The notes under the pieces were generated by a model, which was not told the DNA's origin, searched no databases, and saw nothing but the letters and a program-made list of their open reading frames with translations. From a virus: a stretch of DNA of 24,647 bases. The stretch is taken from positions 1 to 24,647 of IMG/VR virus record IMGVR_UViG_3300009285_004882. One strand, written 5' to 3'. Each line of letters opens with the position of its first letter. Within the stretch, counting starts at the first letter, position 1. Of the stretch, positions 5,706-13,093 are shown in pieces. A program made the translations under genes and the position numbers.

Positions 5706-6167
5706 ATGACAGATATGCAACTAAAAGAATTTACCGAAACAATACCCCTAATAAGCATACCTAATCCAATTGTCAAAAAATCAACAAAAGGGATCAAAAA
5801 CCCACTTAAAAGGCCAAAAAACATCAATTACAATGGTGCGCCACGCAGATTCGAATGTATACCTAAAGATATTGATACAGTAAATAAAATTATCAATGAC
5901 TTTTGCATCCTTCCAACAGAGGAACAAACAGTATGCGATTTAGCATTAGCGCTAAACATAAGCAGGGTTACATTGTTGGAGTATATAAGACGAGGTGATG
6001 ACTTATCTTTTGTAATAAAAAGGGGTTATACTTTTTGCGAGCGTAAATACGAGCGTAAATTAAGCTCACAGCAGTACGGAGGTGCTATTTTTGCCCTCAA
6101 AAACATGGGTTGGCGTGATATTCAGGAAACAACAGGCGGTGTACAGATCAATATTGTTCCAAAGTGA
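5706..6167 (+). CDS. terS: Terminase small subunit-like DNA-packaging protein
   Basis: A 153-aa protein. After a basic N-terminus, TEEQTVCDLALALNISRVTLLEYIRRG (71-97) is a helix-turn-helix that would recognise DNA. The C-terminal YGGAIFALKNMGWRDIQETTGG (124-145) matches the xxxFxLKNxGWxDxxExxxG signature common in phage small terminases. It would bind the packaging site and hand DNA to TerL. It lies two genes upstream of terL. The start is uncertain: there is no strong Shine-Dalgarno sequence at ATG 5706, and a second ATG lies 9 nt downstream. The gene is visibly more AT-rich than terL and portal, hinting at a separate origin or different selection. Confidence 0.75.
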   Translation: MTDMQLKEFTETIPLISIPNPIVKKSTKGIKNPLKRPKNINYNGAPRRFECIPKDIDTVNKIINDFCILPTEEQTVCDLALALNISRVTLLEYIRRGDDLSFVIKRGYTFCERKYERKLSSQQYGGAIFALKNMGWRDIQETTGGVQINIVPK

Positions 6168-6244
6168 TACTACTATATATGGTGTGCTTGTATGGATTTT
6201 ATAGCAATAAATCAAAAGCTTTGTTTTAAGCTTAAAAATGCAGG

Positions 6245-6272
6245 TTGAATGCAACATTATACCCATTATAGG
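6245..6272 (+). promoter_or_regulatory. Possible promoter before the zinc-finger gene
   Basis: TTGAAT (6245-6250), a 16-nt spacer and TATAGG (6267-6272) each match 4 of 6 consensus bases. It lies 24 nt before ATG 6297. Only weak support. Confidence 0.25.
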
Positions 6273-6296
6273 ACGTTGATAGAGAAAAGGTGAAAT

Positions 6297-6662
6297 ATGA
6301 GTGAATGCAGGATATGTGGTAAGGATTGCAATGGACAGACCTGCTCTGGTGCTTGCAGGGCTAAGTTATCACGTGCGCACGCGCACGGTCAAGGCGCACG
6401 CGCACAGGCGCACGCAGAAGGCGCACGCCCTGAATTTAGCGTAACAGAGGGCAAACCCGCTCTCCACGATTGCGCAGGTGATGCGATCTCGGTCCCGACC
6501 ATACCACAGTCCCCCCTTGATAATGGCTATGACGTGGTACTAAGCGACGGCCAGATACTACATCGCACACCTACGGCAATCACAGACCCATTGCTAAGGC
6601 AACTATCAAAGCAATATGACATTATTAATAACAGGCAAACATCAGGTATAAATCTATGTTAA
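6297..6662 (+). CDS. Zinc-finger protein with His/Ala/Gly repeat tract
   Basis: A 121-aa protein. The N-terminus CRICGKDCNGQTCSGACRAKLSR has Cys at 4, 7, 11, 16 and 20, a compact zinc-binding module of a type seen in small phage proteins (CxxC...CSxxCRxxxxR). A low-complexity tract follows, RAHAHGQGARAQAHAEGARP, encoded by four GCGCACGC repeats. The C-terminal 50 residues (YDVVLSDGQILHRTPTAITDPLLRQL) look folded. AAAAGGTGA precedes the ATG. Position between terS and terL suggests a role near packaging, or merely a host for a DNA site. The function of the protein is unknown. Confidence 0.7.
   Translation: MSECRICGKDCNGQTCSGACRAKLSRAHAHGQGARAQAHAEGARPEFSVTEGKPALHDCAGDAISVPTIPQSPLDNGYDVVLSDGQILHRTPTAITDPLLRQLSKQYDIINNRQTSGINLC
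6375..6428 (+). repeat. Four GCGCACGC iterons inside the zinc-finger gene
   Basis: Exact GCGCACGC copies start at 6375, 6394, 6408 and 6421, with spacings of 19, 14 and 13 nt. The tract is strikingly GC-rich within an AT-rich neighbourhood and lies about 200 nt downstream of terS. Iterated sites beside a small terminase gene are candidates for a packaging (pac) site or a replication or protein-binding site; that role is inferred. Confidence 0.55.
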
Positions 6663-6816
6663 AGACGAGCAAAACCCAGAACACAGCCGGATCACGGCAG
6701 GGATTGACTTCCCCGCCTGTGCAAAAAAAATATAACTACCCTGATGTTCTAAAAAATACACCCCCCATTTCAATTCCGATATTTTTTGTCTTTAATATAT
6801 AAAAGGTAAAGTTTAC

Positions 6817-6828
6817 GAGATTGATAAT
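6817..6828 (+). repeat. 12-mer shared by two divergent leaders, copy 2
   Basis: GAGATTGATAAT, identical to the minus-strand 12-mer at 5465-5476. It ends 3 nt before the AGGAG ribosome binding site of the gene at 6843. The remaining intergenic 6663-6816 holds a weak GGCAGGG/CCCCGCC hairpin near 6698-6717 and AT-rich sequence, with no clear promoter. Confidence 0.55.
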
Positions 6829-6842
6829 TTAGGAGTACAAAC

Positions 6843-7343
6843 ATGAAACAATACGGAAAAATAGCTTTATTCAGCATTTTGACATTGGTAGTTGTTTTTG
6901 GGATTATTGCTTACAAGTCGATCCCTTTAAGTGCGGCGAATTGGCCGGCAACAAATACGATTTCGATTCATAAAGCGATGGGGAACGGATTTTCGACGGT
7001 AGGCAATGCGTATGCGATTATCTCGCCGGTAGCTAACTGTGATATGTACAATTCATCCGGTGCTGTAGAGACTACATACGCTTCTGCGGCGATAACATTT
7101 ACCGCAGATGGTCAATATACGGATGAAGCATTGGCTACAATTCCGGCTTTGCCTCAAACAATTACTGATTGGGAGATAACATTTTACGAAAATGCTACTC
7201 CGACCGCCGGAGATGCGGCCGTTATTGGGCCTTGCAGACTTGATCCGCATACAGGTCAGACGTTTACTGATACGAATCCTATCAAGTATAACCGTGTCCG
7301 GATAACCAATCAGCAGACCGACGCAAAGGATCGACGAGATTAA
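6843..7343 (+). CDS. Signal-anchored or secreted protein upstream of terL
   Basis: A 166-aa protein. Residues 7-23 (IALFSILTLVVVFGIIA) form a membrane segment after a short basic N-terminus (MKQYGK). SIPLSAANW gives a possible signal-peptidase site around Ala32. The remaining ~130 residues are rich in Thr, Ala and Ser, with alternating strands (AITFTADGQYTDEALATIPAL, WEITFYENATPT), suggesting a small beta domain exposed outside the inner membrane. TTAGGAG lies before the ATG. Its stop overlaps the terL start (TAATG), so the two are tightly coupled. I do not recognise a family. Possible roles are a membrane-associated virion component or a superinfection-type surface protein. Confidence 0.6.
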   Translation: MKQYGKIALFSILTLVVVFGIIAYKSIPLSAANWPATNTISIHKAMGNGFSTVGNAYAIISPVANCDMYNSSGAVETTYASAAITFTADGQYTDEALATIPALPQTITDWEITFYENATPTAGDAAVIGPCRLDPHTGQTFTDTNPIKYNRVRITNQQTDAKDRRD

Positions 7344-8689
7344 TGGCTGTAACCGTTAAAACAATACAGGCAGAACCTTTTCAATACTCTTTCTTTACGA
7401 GTATTGCCCGGTATCCGGGTATGGTCAGTAGTTGGGGCACCGGAAAGACTATGTGGGCATTGATGAAGGGGATATTGTTAAGCCGGTTTTATGAAGAAAA
7501 TCTTGGATTGGTTGTAAGAAGTAAGTTTACGGATTTACGTGATAGTACAATGAAGGATTTTGAGCGATATACGGGACTTACAATCCCGCAGGGGACGAAA
7601 GAAATCGATATTGGAAGCTCAAAAGTCATGTTCCGTCATGCAAAAGAGCTAAGCGGTTTACAAAACGTAAACCTTGGCTGGTTTTTGATTGAGCAGGCGG
7701 AAGAGTTTCCGACGGAGGCTCAGTTTGACTTGTTAAGAGGGCGGCTTCGGCGTGAACTGAAAAGAGACTCGGATTATCATATTGACAAAAAAAGCCCGAT
7801 GTATCAGACATTAGTTAATATGGAAAAGAATCCGCTTCGGCAGGGGATTATTATCGCTAATGCCAAAGGTCATAATTGGGTATGGAAACGGTGGGTTAAG
7901 AGTATTCCCGATGGATATGCCGGTTTTCAGGCGACGACATTTGACAACGAGGGGAATTTGCCGAAGGACTTTATTGAAGACTTAAAACGGATGGCGATTG
8001 ACAGTCCGGTGAAATACGCTCAGTTTGTCCTGAACGACCACAGCGAGGTTGATATTACCGCGTCTTATTATGCGTCGTATATTTCCCAACTAAGAAAGAA
8101 CGGACATATTACGAAGATTTCGTATGATCATAATACGCCGGTATATACCGCTTGGGATTTAGGATTTGACTGTACTTCAATCTGGTTTTTTCAGATTGTC
8201 GGTAACGAAATTCATATTATTGATTATTACGAGAACACCGGAAAACCTATTGACCATTATGTTGATATTATCGTGTCCCGAAAACAGTCCGATAAATATA
8301 TATACGGAACATTTTATATGCCGCATGACTCAAACAAAAGAGAGATGCAGTCTGGGATTTCTTTATCCAGTGCAATCAGGAATATGGGATATACGGTTGT
8401 TGCGCTGGAACGGGAAAAGAATATTGATTTTGGGATTAACCGGGTCATGCAGACGTTGCCCCGATGCTGGTTTGATGAAAAGCGGTGTGAAAACGGATTG
8501 GAAGGACTTGAACATTATCGAAGAGAATATGATGAGGACAGGAAAATCTATCTGGAATCGCCACTCCATGATTGGTCAAGTCATCCGGCGGATTGCTTTA
8601 GATACCTTACTAAGTCATTGGAAAAAGCTAAGGCTTCAGTTAATTTAACATTGGATGCTTACCGTGAAATGAAGAGGAAATATGCCTAA
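7343..8689 (+). CDS. terL: Terminase large subunit (packaging ATPase and nuclease)
   Basis: A 448-aa protein that pumps DNA into proheads through the portal and cuts it. ATPase: SSWGTGKT (29-36) is the Walker A loop, with Ser in place of the usual first Gly. NLGWFLIEQAEEF (110-122) is the Walker B region, with Glu117-Gln118 where Asp-Glu is commonest. RNase H-like nuclease: YTAWDLGFDCTSIWFFQ (268-284) carries Asp272 and Asp276, and HDWSSHPADCFRYL ends with the metal-binding Asp417. Domain order and length are typical of P22-like and related terminases. The start codon overlaps the previous stop (TAATG), and the end overlaps the portal start by 8 nt. Confidence 0.92.
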   Translation: MAVTVKTIQAEPFQYSFFTSIARYPGMVSSWGTGKTMWALMKGILLSRFYEENLGLVVRSKFTDLRDSTMKDFERYTGLTIPQGTKEIDIGSSKVMFRHAKELSGLQNVNLGWFLIEQAEEFPTEAQFDLLRGRLRRELKRDSDYHIDKKSPMYQTLVNMEKNPLRQGIIIANAKGHNWVWKRWVKSIPDGYAGFQATTFDNEGNLPKDFIEDLKRMAIDSPVKYAQFVLNDHSEVDITASYYASYISQLRKNGHITKISYDHNTPVYTAWDLGFDCTSIWFFQIVGNEIHIIDYYENTGKPIDHYVDIIVSRKQSDKYIYGTFYMPHDSNKREMQSGISLSSAIRNMGYTVVALEREKNIDFGINRVMQTLPRCWFDEKRCENGLEGLEHYRREYDEDRKIYLESPLHDWSSHPADCFRYLTKSLEKAKASVNLTLDAYREMKRKYA

Positions 8690-10658
8690 CGAACGGGACA
8701 GAAAAAAAGAGTTTGACGAAGCGTACAGTCAGGCATGGTCTGGATTCGGGTCATGGCAATCGTTCGCTCGTGAAGACCTTCGTTCGTTTTTAGGCGACTC
8801 ACTGACGGAAAAAGAAAAGAATTCGCTTCGGAATCAGAACAGGGATATTCTGTTCCTTCAGTTAATCAGAAGGTATGTCAATTGGATTCATGGATACCAG
8901 TGCGATCATAGAATGGCAATTCGGTTTGACCCGATTGAAGGTTCGGATAAACTGACCGCTGCTCAGTTGAATGGATGCCTGAATGTATCCATGTCAAACA
9001 GTCTGGGCTATGAGACGATTTCGGATGCGTTCAAACATACATTGAAGGTGGGTCTTTCATTGGTGAACGCGTATAATGATTCTAATTTTGACACCTCGTT
9101 AGAATGCCTGTATTATAATCAGTTTTTGTTAGACCCGTGTTTTACCCGGATTGACCTTAAAGATTGTCAGTATGGGATTTTAAGGAAATATGTTTCCGAA
9201 AGTGATATAAAACTGATTCTGCCGGATGTCAATGTTGACAAAATTGAAAAAGAATCAAAGACCGGCGATTTATTCCCGAATTATCCATATCCAAATCTGT
9301 ACGGGAAAAAGTTATTGTCGTATGATGAATTCCATCAGAGAACAACCAAAGAAACAACGGTTATTTTGATTAAGCCGTTGATGAAGGAAATTGAATGGTC
9401 GGGCACAAAGAGGCAGCTTGAAGATTTGGTTCCGGCTATCTTGTACCGATATAATTTACAGCCGGAACAAATTAGTACGTTTTCCCGTGTCGACCGAACC
9501 GTCGATGTCAGTTGTTTTGTCAATGGACAGGAAGTAAAACATTCGCAAGACCCGTTTGGGATTGGCGATTTTTCGTTTACACCGGTTATCGGAGTCTATG
9601 ACCCTGAATACGATCAGATGGATATGAAACTTCAGGGTATTGTCCGTCGATTAGTCCCCTTCCAAAAGGTTTCGACAAAGCGTTTGATGGCGATGTTAGC
9701 GTGGTTTGACCAGCAGATAGGTTCAGGTCTGGATGTTGAATCGGACGCGTTGGTGGATATGGAGGATGCTTTTAAGGCAGGCCCCGGCCAACCCAGAATT
9801 TTCAAAGACGGAGCGATCTCCGGAAATAAATACAGAGAACGTCAGATTGCCGATCTCCCTTCCGGGTTTTTAGCGACGCATCAGATTATCAATGAAATGG
9901 CTCCGCAAAGTGTCAGTCTGAATGAGGATATGTTCGGGACTCCCCAGAAGGATACTGAATTATATGGTGTTGTTCAACAGATGCGAATCGGGATGGGACT
10001 GATTGGAAACAGAGGACTCTTTGATAATCTAAGTGTTTCCCAGAAGTGTATCGGCCAAAAAATGTTAAAGTTGATCCAGCAATGGCCGCCCGAAAAAGTA
10101 CAAAGAGTCTTAAACCAGACTCCGGCTCCAGCGTTCTTTACAAAGGATTTCGGGAAATATGATTGTAATGTCTCGGAAGGATTAATGACCAATACACAGA
10201 GACAGACAATGTATTCGGAGTTAATCCAGCTAAAGAAGATGGGGGCGGAACTTCAAGACCCTGCTCCGATCCCGTGGAAAATGATTATTAAATATGCTCC
10301 TGTTCAGGTTGCGACGGACATGGAAACCGAGATTGCTTCAATCGAACAGAAGAACGCACAATCCCAACAGAGACAACAACAGATTGATATGATTTTACAG
10401 CAACTGGCTATTCAGGGTCAGCGGGTTCAGATTGAGAACGTAAAGATGGATACCGCCGAACGACAAAGCCGGATTGCTGAGAATCAGGCAGAGACTGGTT
10501 TTGACCGTGCACAGACAATGTCCGAACTGAATAGTCTTGAGATCAAGAATCAGACGACGCTTTTGAAAGCGGCGATTGAACTGGAAAAACTGCGCGTCCG
10601 AAAGATGGAAGTGGGAGCGAAAATCATGGATATTAAAAAAGGGAATAATGATGGATAG
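8682..10658 (+). CDS. Portal protein, P22-like
   Basis: A 658-aa protein, close in size to the P22 portal (725 aa). The N-terminal region (LRNQNRDILFLQLIRRYVNWIHGYQCDHRMAIRFDPIEGSDKLTAAQLN) matches the P22-type portal pattern, in which the protein binds one capsid vertex and forms the DNA channel. FDNLSVSQKCIGQKMLKLIQQW lies in the crown region. Residues ~545-655 form a long Gln/Glu-rich helix (QKNAQSQQRQQQIDMILQQL...), like the P22 portal barrel that projects into the head. Overlap with terL at ATGCCTAA indicates coupling and the conserved packaging-module order. Confidence 0.87.
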   Translation: MPNERDRKKEFDEAYSQAWSGFGSWQSFAREDLRSFLGDSLTEKEKNSLRNQNRDILFLQLIRRYVNWIHGYQCDHRMAIRFDPIEGSDKLTAAQLNGCLNVSMSNSLGYETISDAFKHTLKVGLSLVNAYNDSNFDTSLECLYYNQFLLDPCFTRIDLKDCQYGILRKYVSESDIKLILPDVNVDKIEKESKTGDLFPNYPYPNLYGKKLLSYDEFHQRTTKETTVILIKPLMKEIEWSGTKRQLEDLVPAILYRYNLQPEQISTFSRVDRTVDVSCFVNGQEVKHSQDPFGIGDFSFTPVIGVYDPEYDQMDMKLQGIVRRLVPFQKVSTKRLMAMLAWFDQQIGSGLDVESDALVDMEDAFKAGPGQPRIFKDGAISGNKYRERQIADLPSGFLATHQIINEMAPQSVSLNEDMFGTPQKDTELYGVVQQMRIGMGLIGNRGLFDNLSVSQKCIGQKMLKLIQQWPPEKVQRVLNQTPAPAFFTKDFGKYDCNVSEGLMTNTQRQTMYSELIQLKKMGAELQDPAPIPWKMIIKYAPVQVATDMETEIASIEQKNAQSQQRQQQIDMILQQLAIQGQRVQIENVKMDTAERQSRIAENQAETGFDRAQTMSELNSLEIKNQTTLLKAAIELEKLRVRKMEVGAKIMDIKKGNNDG

Positions 10659-11064
10659 ATTCGGCGATGTTATGACATGGGCGACCGAAGACCTGAACAA
10701 GAGACTGATTGATGTAGTGAACTCCAAATCGTCCAGACGTGAACCTTATTTTATTCTGATTATTACCAAAGACGGGTACATGGGTCAGTCGTCGGGAAAT
10801 TCCCGAAAAAAGATTCCGACAAAAACCGTGGATATGTCCAAAAGCAAAGTTGTCAGTAACCGGATTATGATTTTGGAACCAAATCAGTTACCGAAAGTTC
10901 CGATGCTGGGAACATCTTTATTCCGAGTAGATAACCGGACGGGCGAGGTAAAATGTGTCTATGTGCTTCCTTTGGATAAGCCTCAGTTTGGAAATTTTGA
11001 GATTACCGGAGAAAGTGAATTGGTTGCGAAAAGTGCACAGGGAATGCCAATCGTTTATAATTGA
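10651..11064 (+). CDS. Conserved-position hypothetical protein after portal
   Basis: A 137-aa protein from ATG 10651 (an ATG at 10648 is equally possible). This start is chosen because AAAAGGGAATA lies just upstream and the overlap with the portal stop (ATGGATAG) is the same 8-nt arrangement seen elsewhere here. The longer frame from 10576 would be buried in portal. The product has an N-terminal helix (DRFGDVMTWATEDLNKRLIDVV) and then a beta-rich body (YFILIITKDGYMGQSS, FRVDNRTGEVKCVYVLP). Its place between portal and scaffold suggests a head-assembly accessory. Family not recognised. Confidence 0.65.
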   Translation: MDRFGDVMTWATEDLNKRLIDVVNSKSSRREPYFILIITKDGYMGQSSGNSRKKIPTKTVDMSKSKVVSNRIMILEPNQLPKVPMLGTSLFRVDNRTGEVKCVYVLPLDKPQFGNFEITGESELVAKSAQGMPIVYN

Positions 11065-11070
11065 GGAACT

Positions 11071-11244
11071 ATGACTTCCGAACAGCGTGAAAAACTTGAA
11101 AAAATCGGGCATGAGATACACCGTATCTTTCCGGATGAGTTTGGCAAAGTTACATTTTCGTTTAACCTGAAACCTGACCGAAAAGATGTCAATGTCAATA
11201 TTGGAACCGAATTCAGTACGATTTTGAAGTCGTTACAAAAGTAG
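11071..11244 (+). CDS. Small protein (57 aa) between portal block and scaffold
   Basis: An open frame of 58 codons, shorter than the usual 60-aa cut-off. TGAGGA precedes ATG 11071, and the ATG is 6 nt after the previous stop. The product starts MTSEQREKLEKIGHEIHRIF and continues with FGKVTFSFNLKP and VNVNIGTEF, a helix followed by two strands. The helix-then-FGKVTF layout faintly resembles the small DUF2292-type proteins; I would not press this. It is the last gene before a strong terminator. Confidence 0.6.
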   Translation: MTSEQREKLEKIGHEIHRIFPDEFGKVTFSFNLKPDRKDVNVNIGTEFSTILKSLQK

Positions 11245-11249
11245 TTCTT

Positions 11250-11255
11250 TATAAT
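11250..11255 (+). promoter_or_regulatory. Isolated TATAAT -10-like box before the terminator
   Basis: An exact TATAAT in an AT-rich stretch. The nearest -35-like TTGAAG lies 20 nt upstream, too far for a standard promoter. If active, transcription would begin near 11262 and meet the terminator at 11288, giving a ~70-nt RNA or an attenuated scaffold/capsid transcript. Confidence 0.2.
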
Positions 11256-11287
11256 TAAATAATTTTACAGGACACCCTGAAAAACAG

Positions 11288-11334
11288 GCCCCTGATGTAC
11301 AGAGATTGGTTCTTTGTGCGCAGGGGCTTTTTTT
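11288..11334 (+). terminator. Strong intrinsic terminator between head genes
   Basis: GCCCCTG (11288-11294) pairs exactly with CAGGGGC (11321-11327). A second inner stem ACAGAGA/TCTTTGT (one G-U) extends it. Seven T residues follow at 11328-11334. It lies 44 nt after the 57-aa gene and 26 nt before scaffold, so it splits the packaging genes from the capsid genes. Confidence 0.85.
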
Positions 11335-11359
11335 GTACCCTTAAAAAAAGGAATAGATT

Positions 11360-12136
11360 ATGGAAAACGATGTAAACAATGTTCCGGTCATCACGGAACA
11401 AACCGATGCACCGGCTCAGGATGTGCAAGGCGTAAGTCAGTCCGCCACTGACACAGGCGTATCCCAGCCCGCCACTGGAGTAGAAAATCCTGCTGGCGTT
11501 CAGCAGGTGAAGCAGGAACAGTCTGTTCCGTACGACCGGTTCAAAGAGGTCAACGAGAAGGCCAAGCTTTACGAACAGCAAAATTCATTATTGATGCAGC
11601 AACTTCAAATACGTCAGCAGCAGACAGTCCAGAAGCAGGAGCCTGTTTTTAAGCAGGTCTGTAAAGAACTCGGCTACACGGACGATTATCTGACACAGGA
11701 TCAGATTGCTCATGCGAACGAAGTTGTGTTTGAGAAAATGAATGAACAACAGACGCTTAAAAATTACGTGGCTTCAAAGCCCGATTATACGTCGGTTGTC
11801 GGCTCCGTAAATCCTTTGACCGGCCAACTGGAACTGGCGGCTCCGCTTCAACGTCAAATGGCAGCAAATCCAACAATCGCGGCGGCCATCCTTAGAAGCC
11901 CGGACAGGGCGATTCTGGCTTATGAATTCGCATCCAAAGACCCGGATTATCAGAGGTCTTTACAGCAGACAACCGTAACAAAAGCGGCACAGCAGGCAGC
12001 GCAATCGTTGCAGACGCGTCAAATGTCCATCAGTTCCGTATCGGGACAGGGAACATTAGACAAAGCGGCTCAGATACGGTCTATGTCGGATGATGAATTC
12101 GAAAAATATAAGCAGGAAATTATGAGCAGGCCGTAG
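11360..12136 (+). CDS. Scaffold protein of the prohead
   Basis: A 258-aa protein with no globular look. The N-terminus is acidic, Gln- and Pro-rich (VPVITEQTDAPAQDVQGVSQ). SVPYDRFKEVNEKAKLYEQQ (55-74) is a typical scaffold segment leading into a coiled coil (LLMQQLQIRQQQTVQKQ). Helices follow, and the C-terminal end is DEFEKYKQEIMSRP. Position directly before the major capsid gene is the strongest support. It would guide capsid assembly and then leave. AAAAAAAGGAATA precedes the ATG. Confidence 0.8.
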   Translation: MENDVNNVPVITEQTDAPAQDVQGVSQSATDTGVSQPATGVENPAGVQQVKQEQSVPYDRFKEVNEKAKLYEQQNSLLMQQLQIRQQQTVQKQEPVFKQVCKELGYTDDYLTQDQIAHANEVVFEKMNEQQTLKNYVASKPDYTSVVGSVNPLTGQLELAAPLQRQMAANPTIAAAILRSPDRAILAYEFASKDPDYQRSLQQTTVTKAAQQAAQSLQTRQMSISSVSGQGTLDKAAQIRSMSDDEFEKYKQEIMSRP

Positions 12137-12150
12137 CAGAAAGGAAATTT

Positions 12151-13080
12151 ATGAGCGACAATTTAACTACCACCACAGAAGTCTCACCGGCAGTGGGAAT
12201 CGTTTACCAGCGAACCCTGCTCCAGCCAAACTTTCCTCAGTATGTTCACACCCGTTTTGCGGAAAAATACGCGCTTCCATCTAAAAGCGGTACAACGCTT
12301 AAAATGAGGCGGTATTCCCGGTACTCGGCGGCAACGACTCCTTTGACCGAGGGGATCACCCCGACCGGACACAAGCAAAGCAAGGTTGATTTAACGGCTA
12401 CCGTAAGTCAGTACGGTGATTATGCCATTATCACAGATGTCGTCGATCTGACGGTTGAAGACAAGAATATCGTGATTGAGGTTGATCGTCAAGCTGACCA
12501 GATGCGAAACACCGAAGATGTTTTGACACGGGATGTGTTGGCTAATGGCGCTTCTTCGATTACCTGTTCTAATGGAAGTCCGACGGCAACGATGATCAAT
12601 GCGACTGACATTGAGACAGCAAGACTGACGCTTCGCGCAGCGAATGCAGCGTATATGACTACCATGATTAAGGCGGGAACCGGACAGGGAACCTCTCCGA
12701 TCCGGCAATCGTACTGGGGTATTGCGCATGCTTCCAATGAGACAAATCTGTCGAATGTCTCTGGGTTTAAGCATGTAACTAATTACGCCAACGGCGGAGC
12801 GACCGATGCCGAAGAGTTCGGGTCAACCAATGGTGTTCGATGGTTGACATCGACTCAGGGGTATTACAGTTCCACGAACTACTACAACATGATTATCGCA
12901 AAAGAAGCGTATGGGATTATCAATCTGGACGGCGGAAGCGCAAAATCTATCGTCAAAACCGCGTCTGGGATGGATGACCCTCTTGACCAGCGTAAAGCGA
13001 CCGTTGGCTGGAAAATGTGGCAAGTCGCCAGAATCCTTAACGATGCTAATTTAATCGTTTTGATTAGCACATTGTCATAG
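12151..13080 (+). CDS. Major capsid protein, N4 gp56-like family
   Basis: A 309-aa HK97-fold shell protein. The pattern GTTLKMRRYSRYSAATTPLTEGITPTG (47-73) followed by VDLTATVSQYGDYAIITDVVDLTVEDKN (79-106) is characteristic of the N4 gp56 family of major capsid proteins. Downstream segments (TRDVLANGAS, SYWGIAHASNETNL, KAYGIINLDG-like, WKMWQVARILNDANLIVL) fit the A-domain and P-domain core. It follows scaffold by 14 nt, with AAAGGA as ribosome binding site. Start ATG 12151 gives a short N-arm, normal for the family. Confidence 0.88.
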   Translation: MSDNLTTTTEVSPAVGIVYQRTLLQPNFPQYVHTRFAEKYALPSKSGTTLKMRRYSRYSAATTPLTEGITPTGHKQSKVDLTATVSQYGDYAIITDVVDLTVEDKNIVIEVDRQADQMRNTEDVLTRDVLANGASSITCSNGSPTATMINATDIETARLTLRAANAAYMTTMIKAGTGQGTSPIRQSYWGIAHASNETNLSNVSGFKHVTNYANGGATDAEEFGSTNGVRWLTSTQGYYSSTNYYNMIIAKEAYGIINLDGGSAKSIVKTASGMDDPLDQRKATVGWKMWQVARILNDANLIVLISTLS

Positions 13081-13093
13081 AAAGGGAAAAATT

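Noticed and set aside
5633-5827. Minus-strand 64-aa membrane-like frame
   Set aside because: It overlaps the start of terS in antisense, has no ribosome site, and its hydrophobicity comes from the A-rich plus strand.
6698-6717. Terminator after the zinc-finger gene
   Set aside because: The stem has a mismatch and is followed by A-runs, not T-runs, on the coding strand.
8166-8648. Plus-strand 160-codon frame inside terL
   Set aside because: It is a shadow of terL in another frame; terL carries the conserved nuclease motifs over the same bases.
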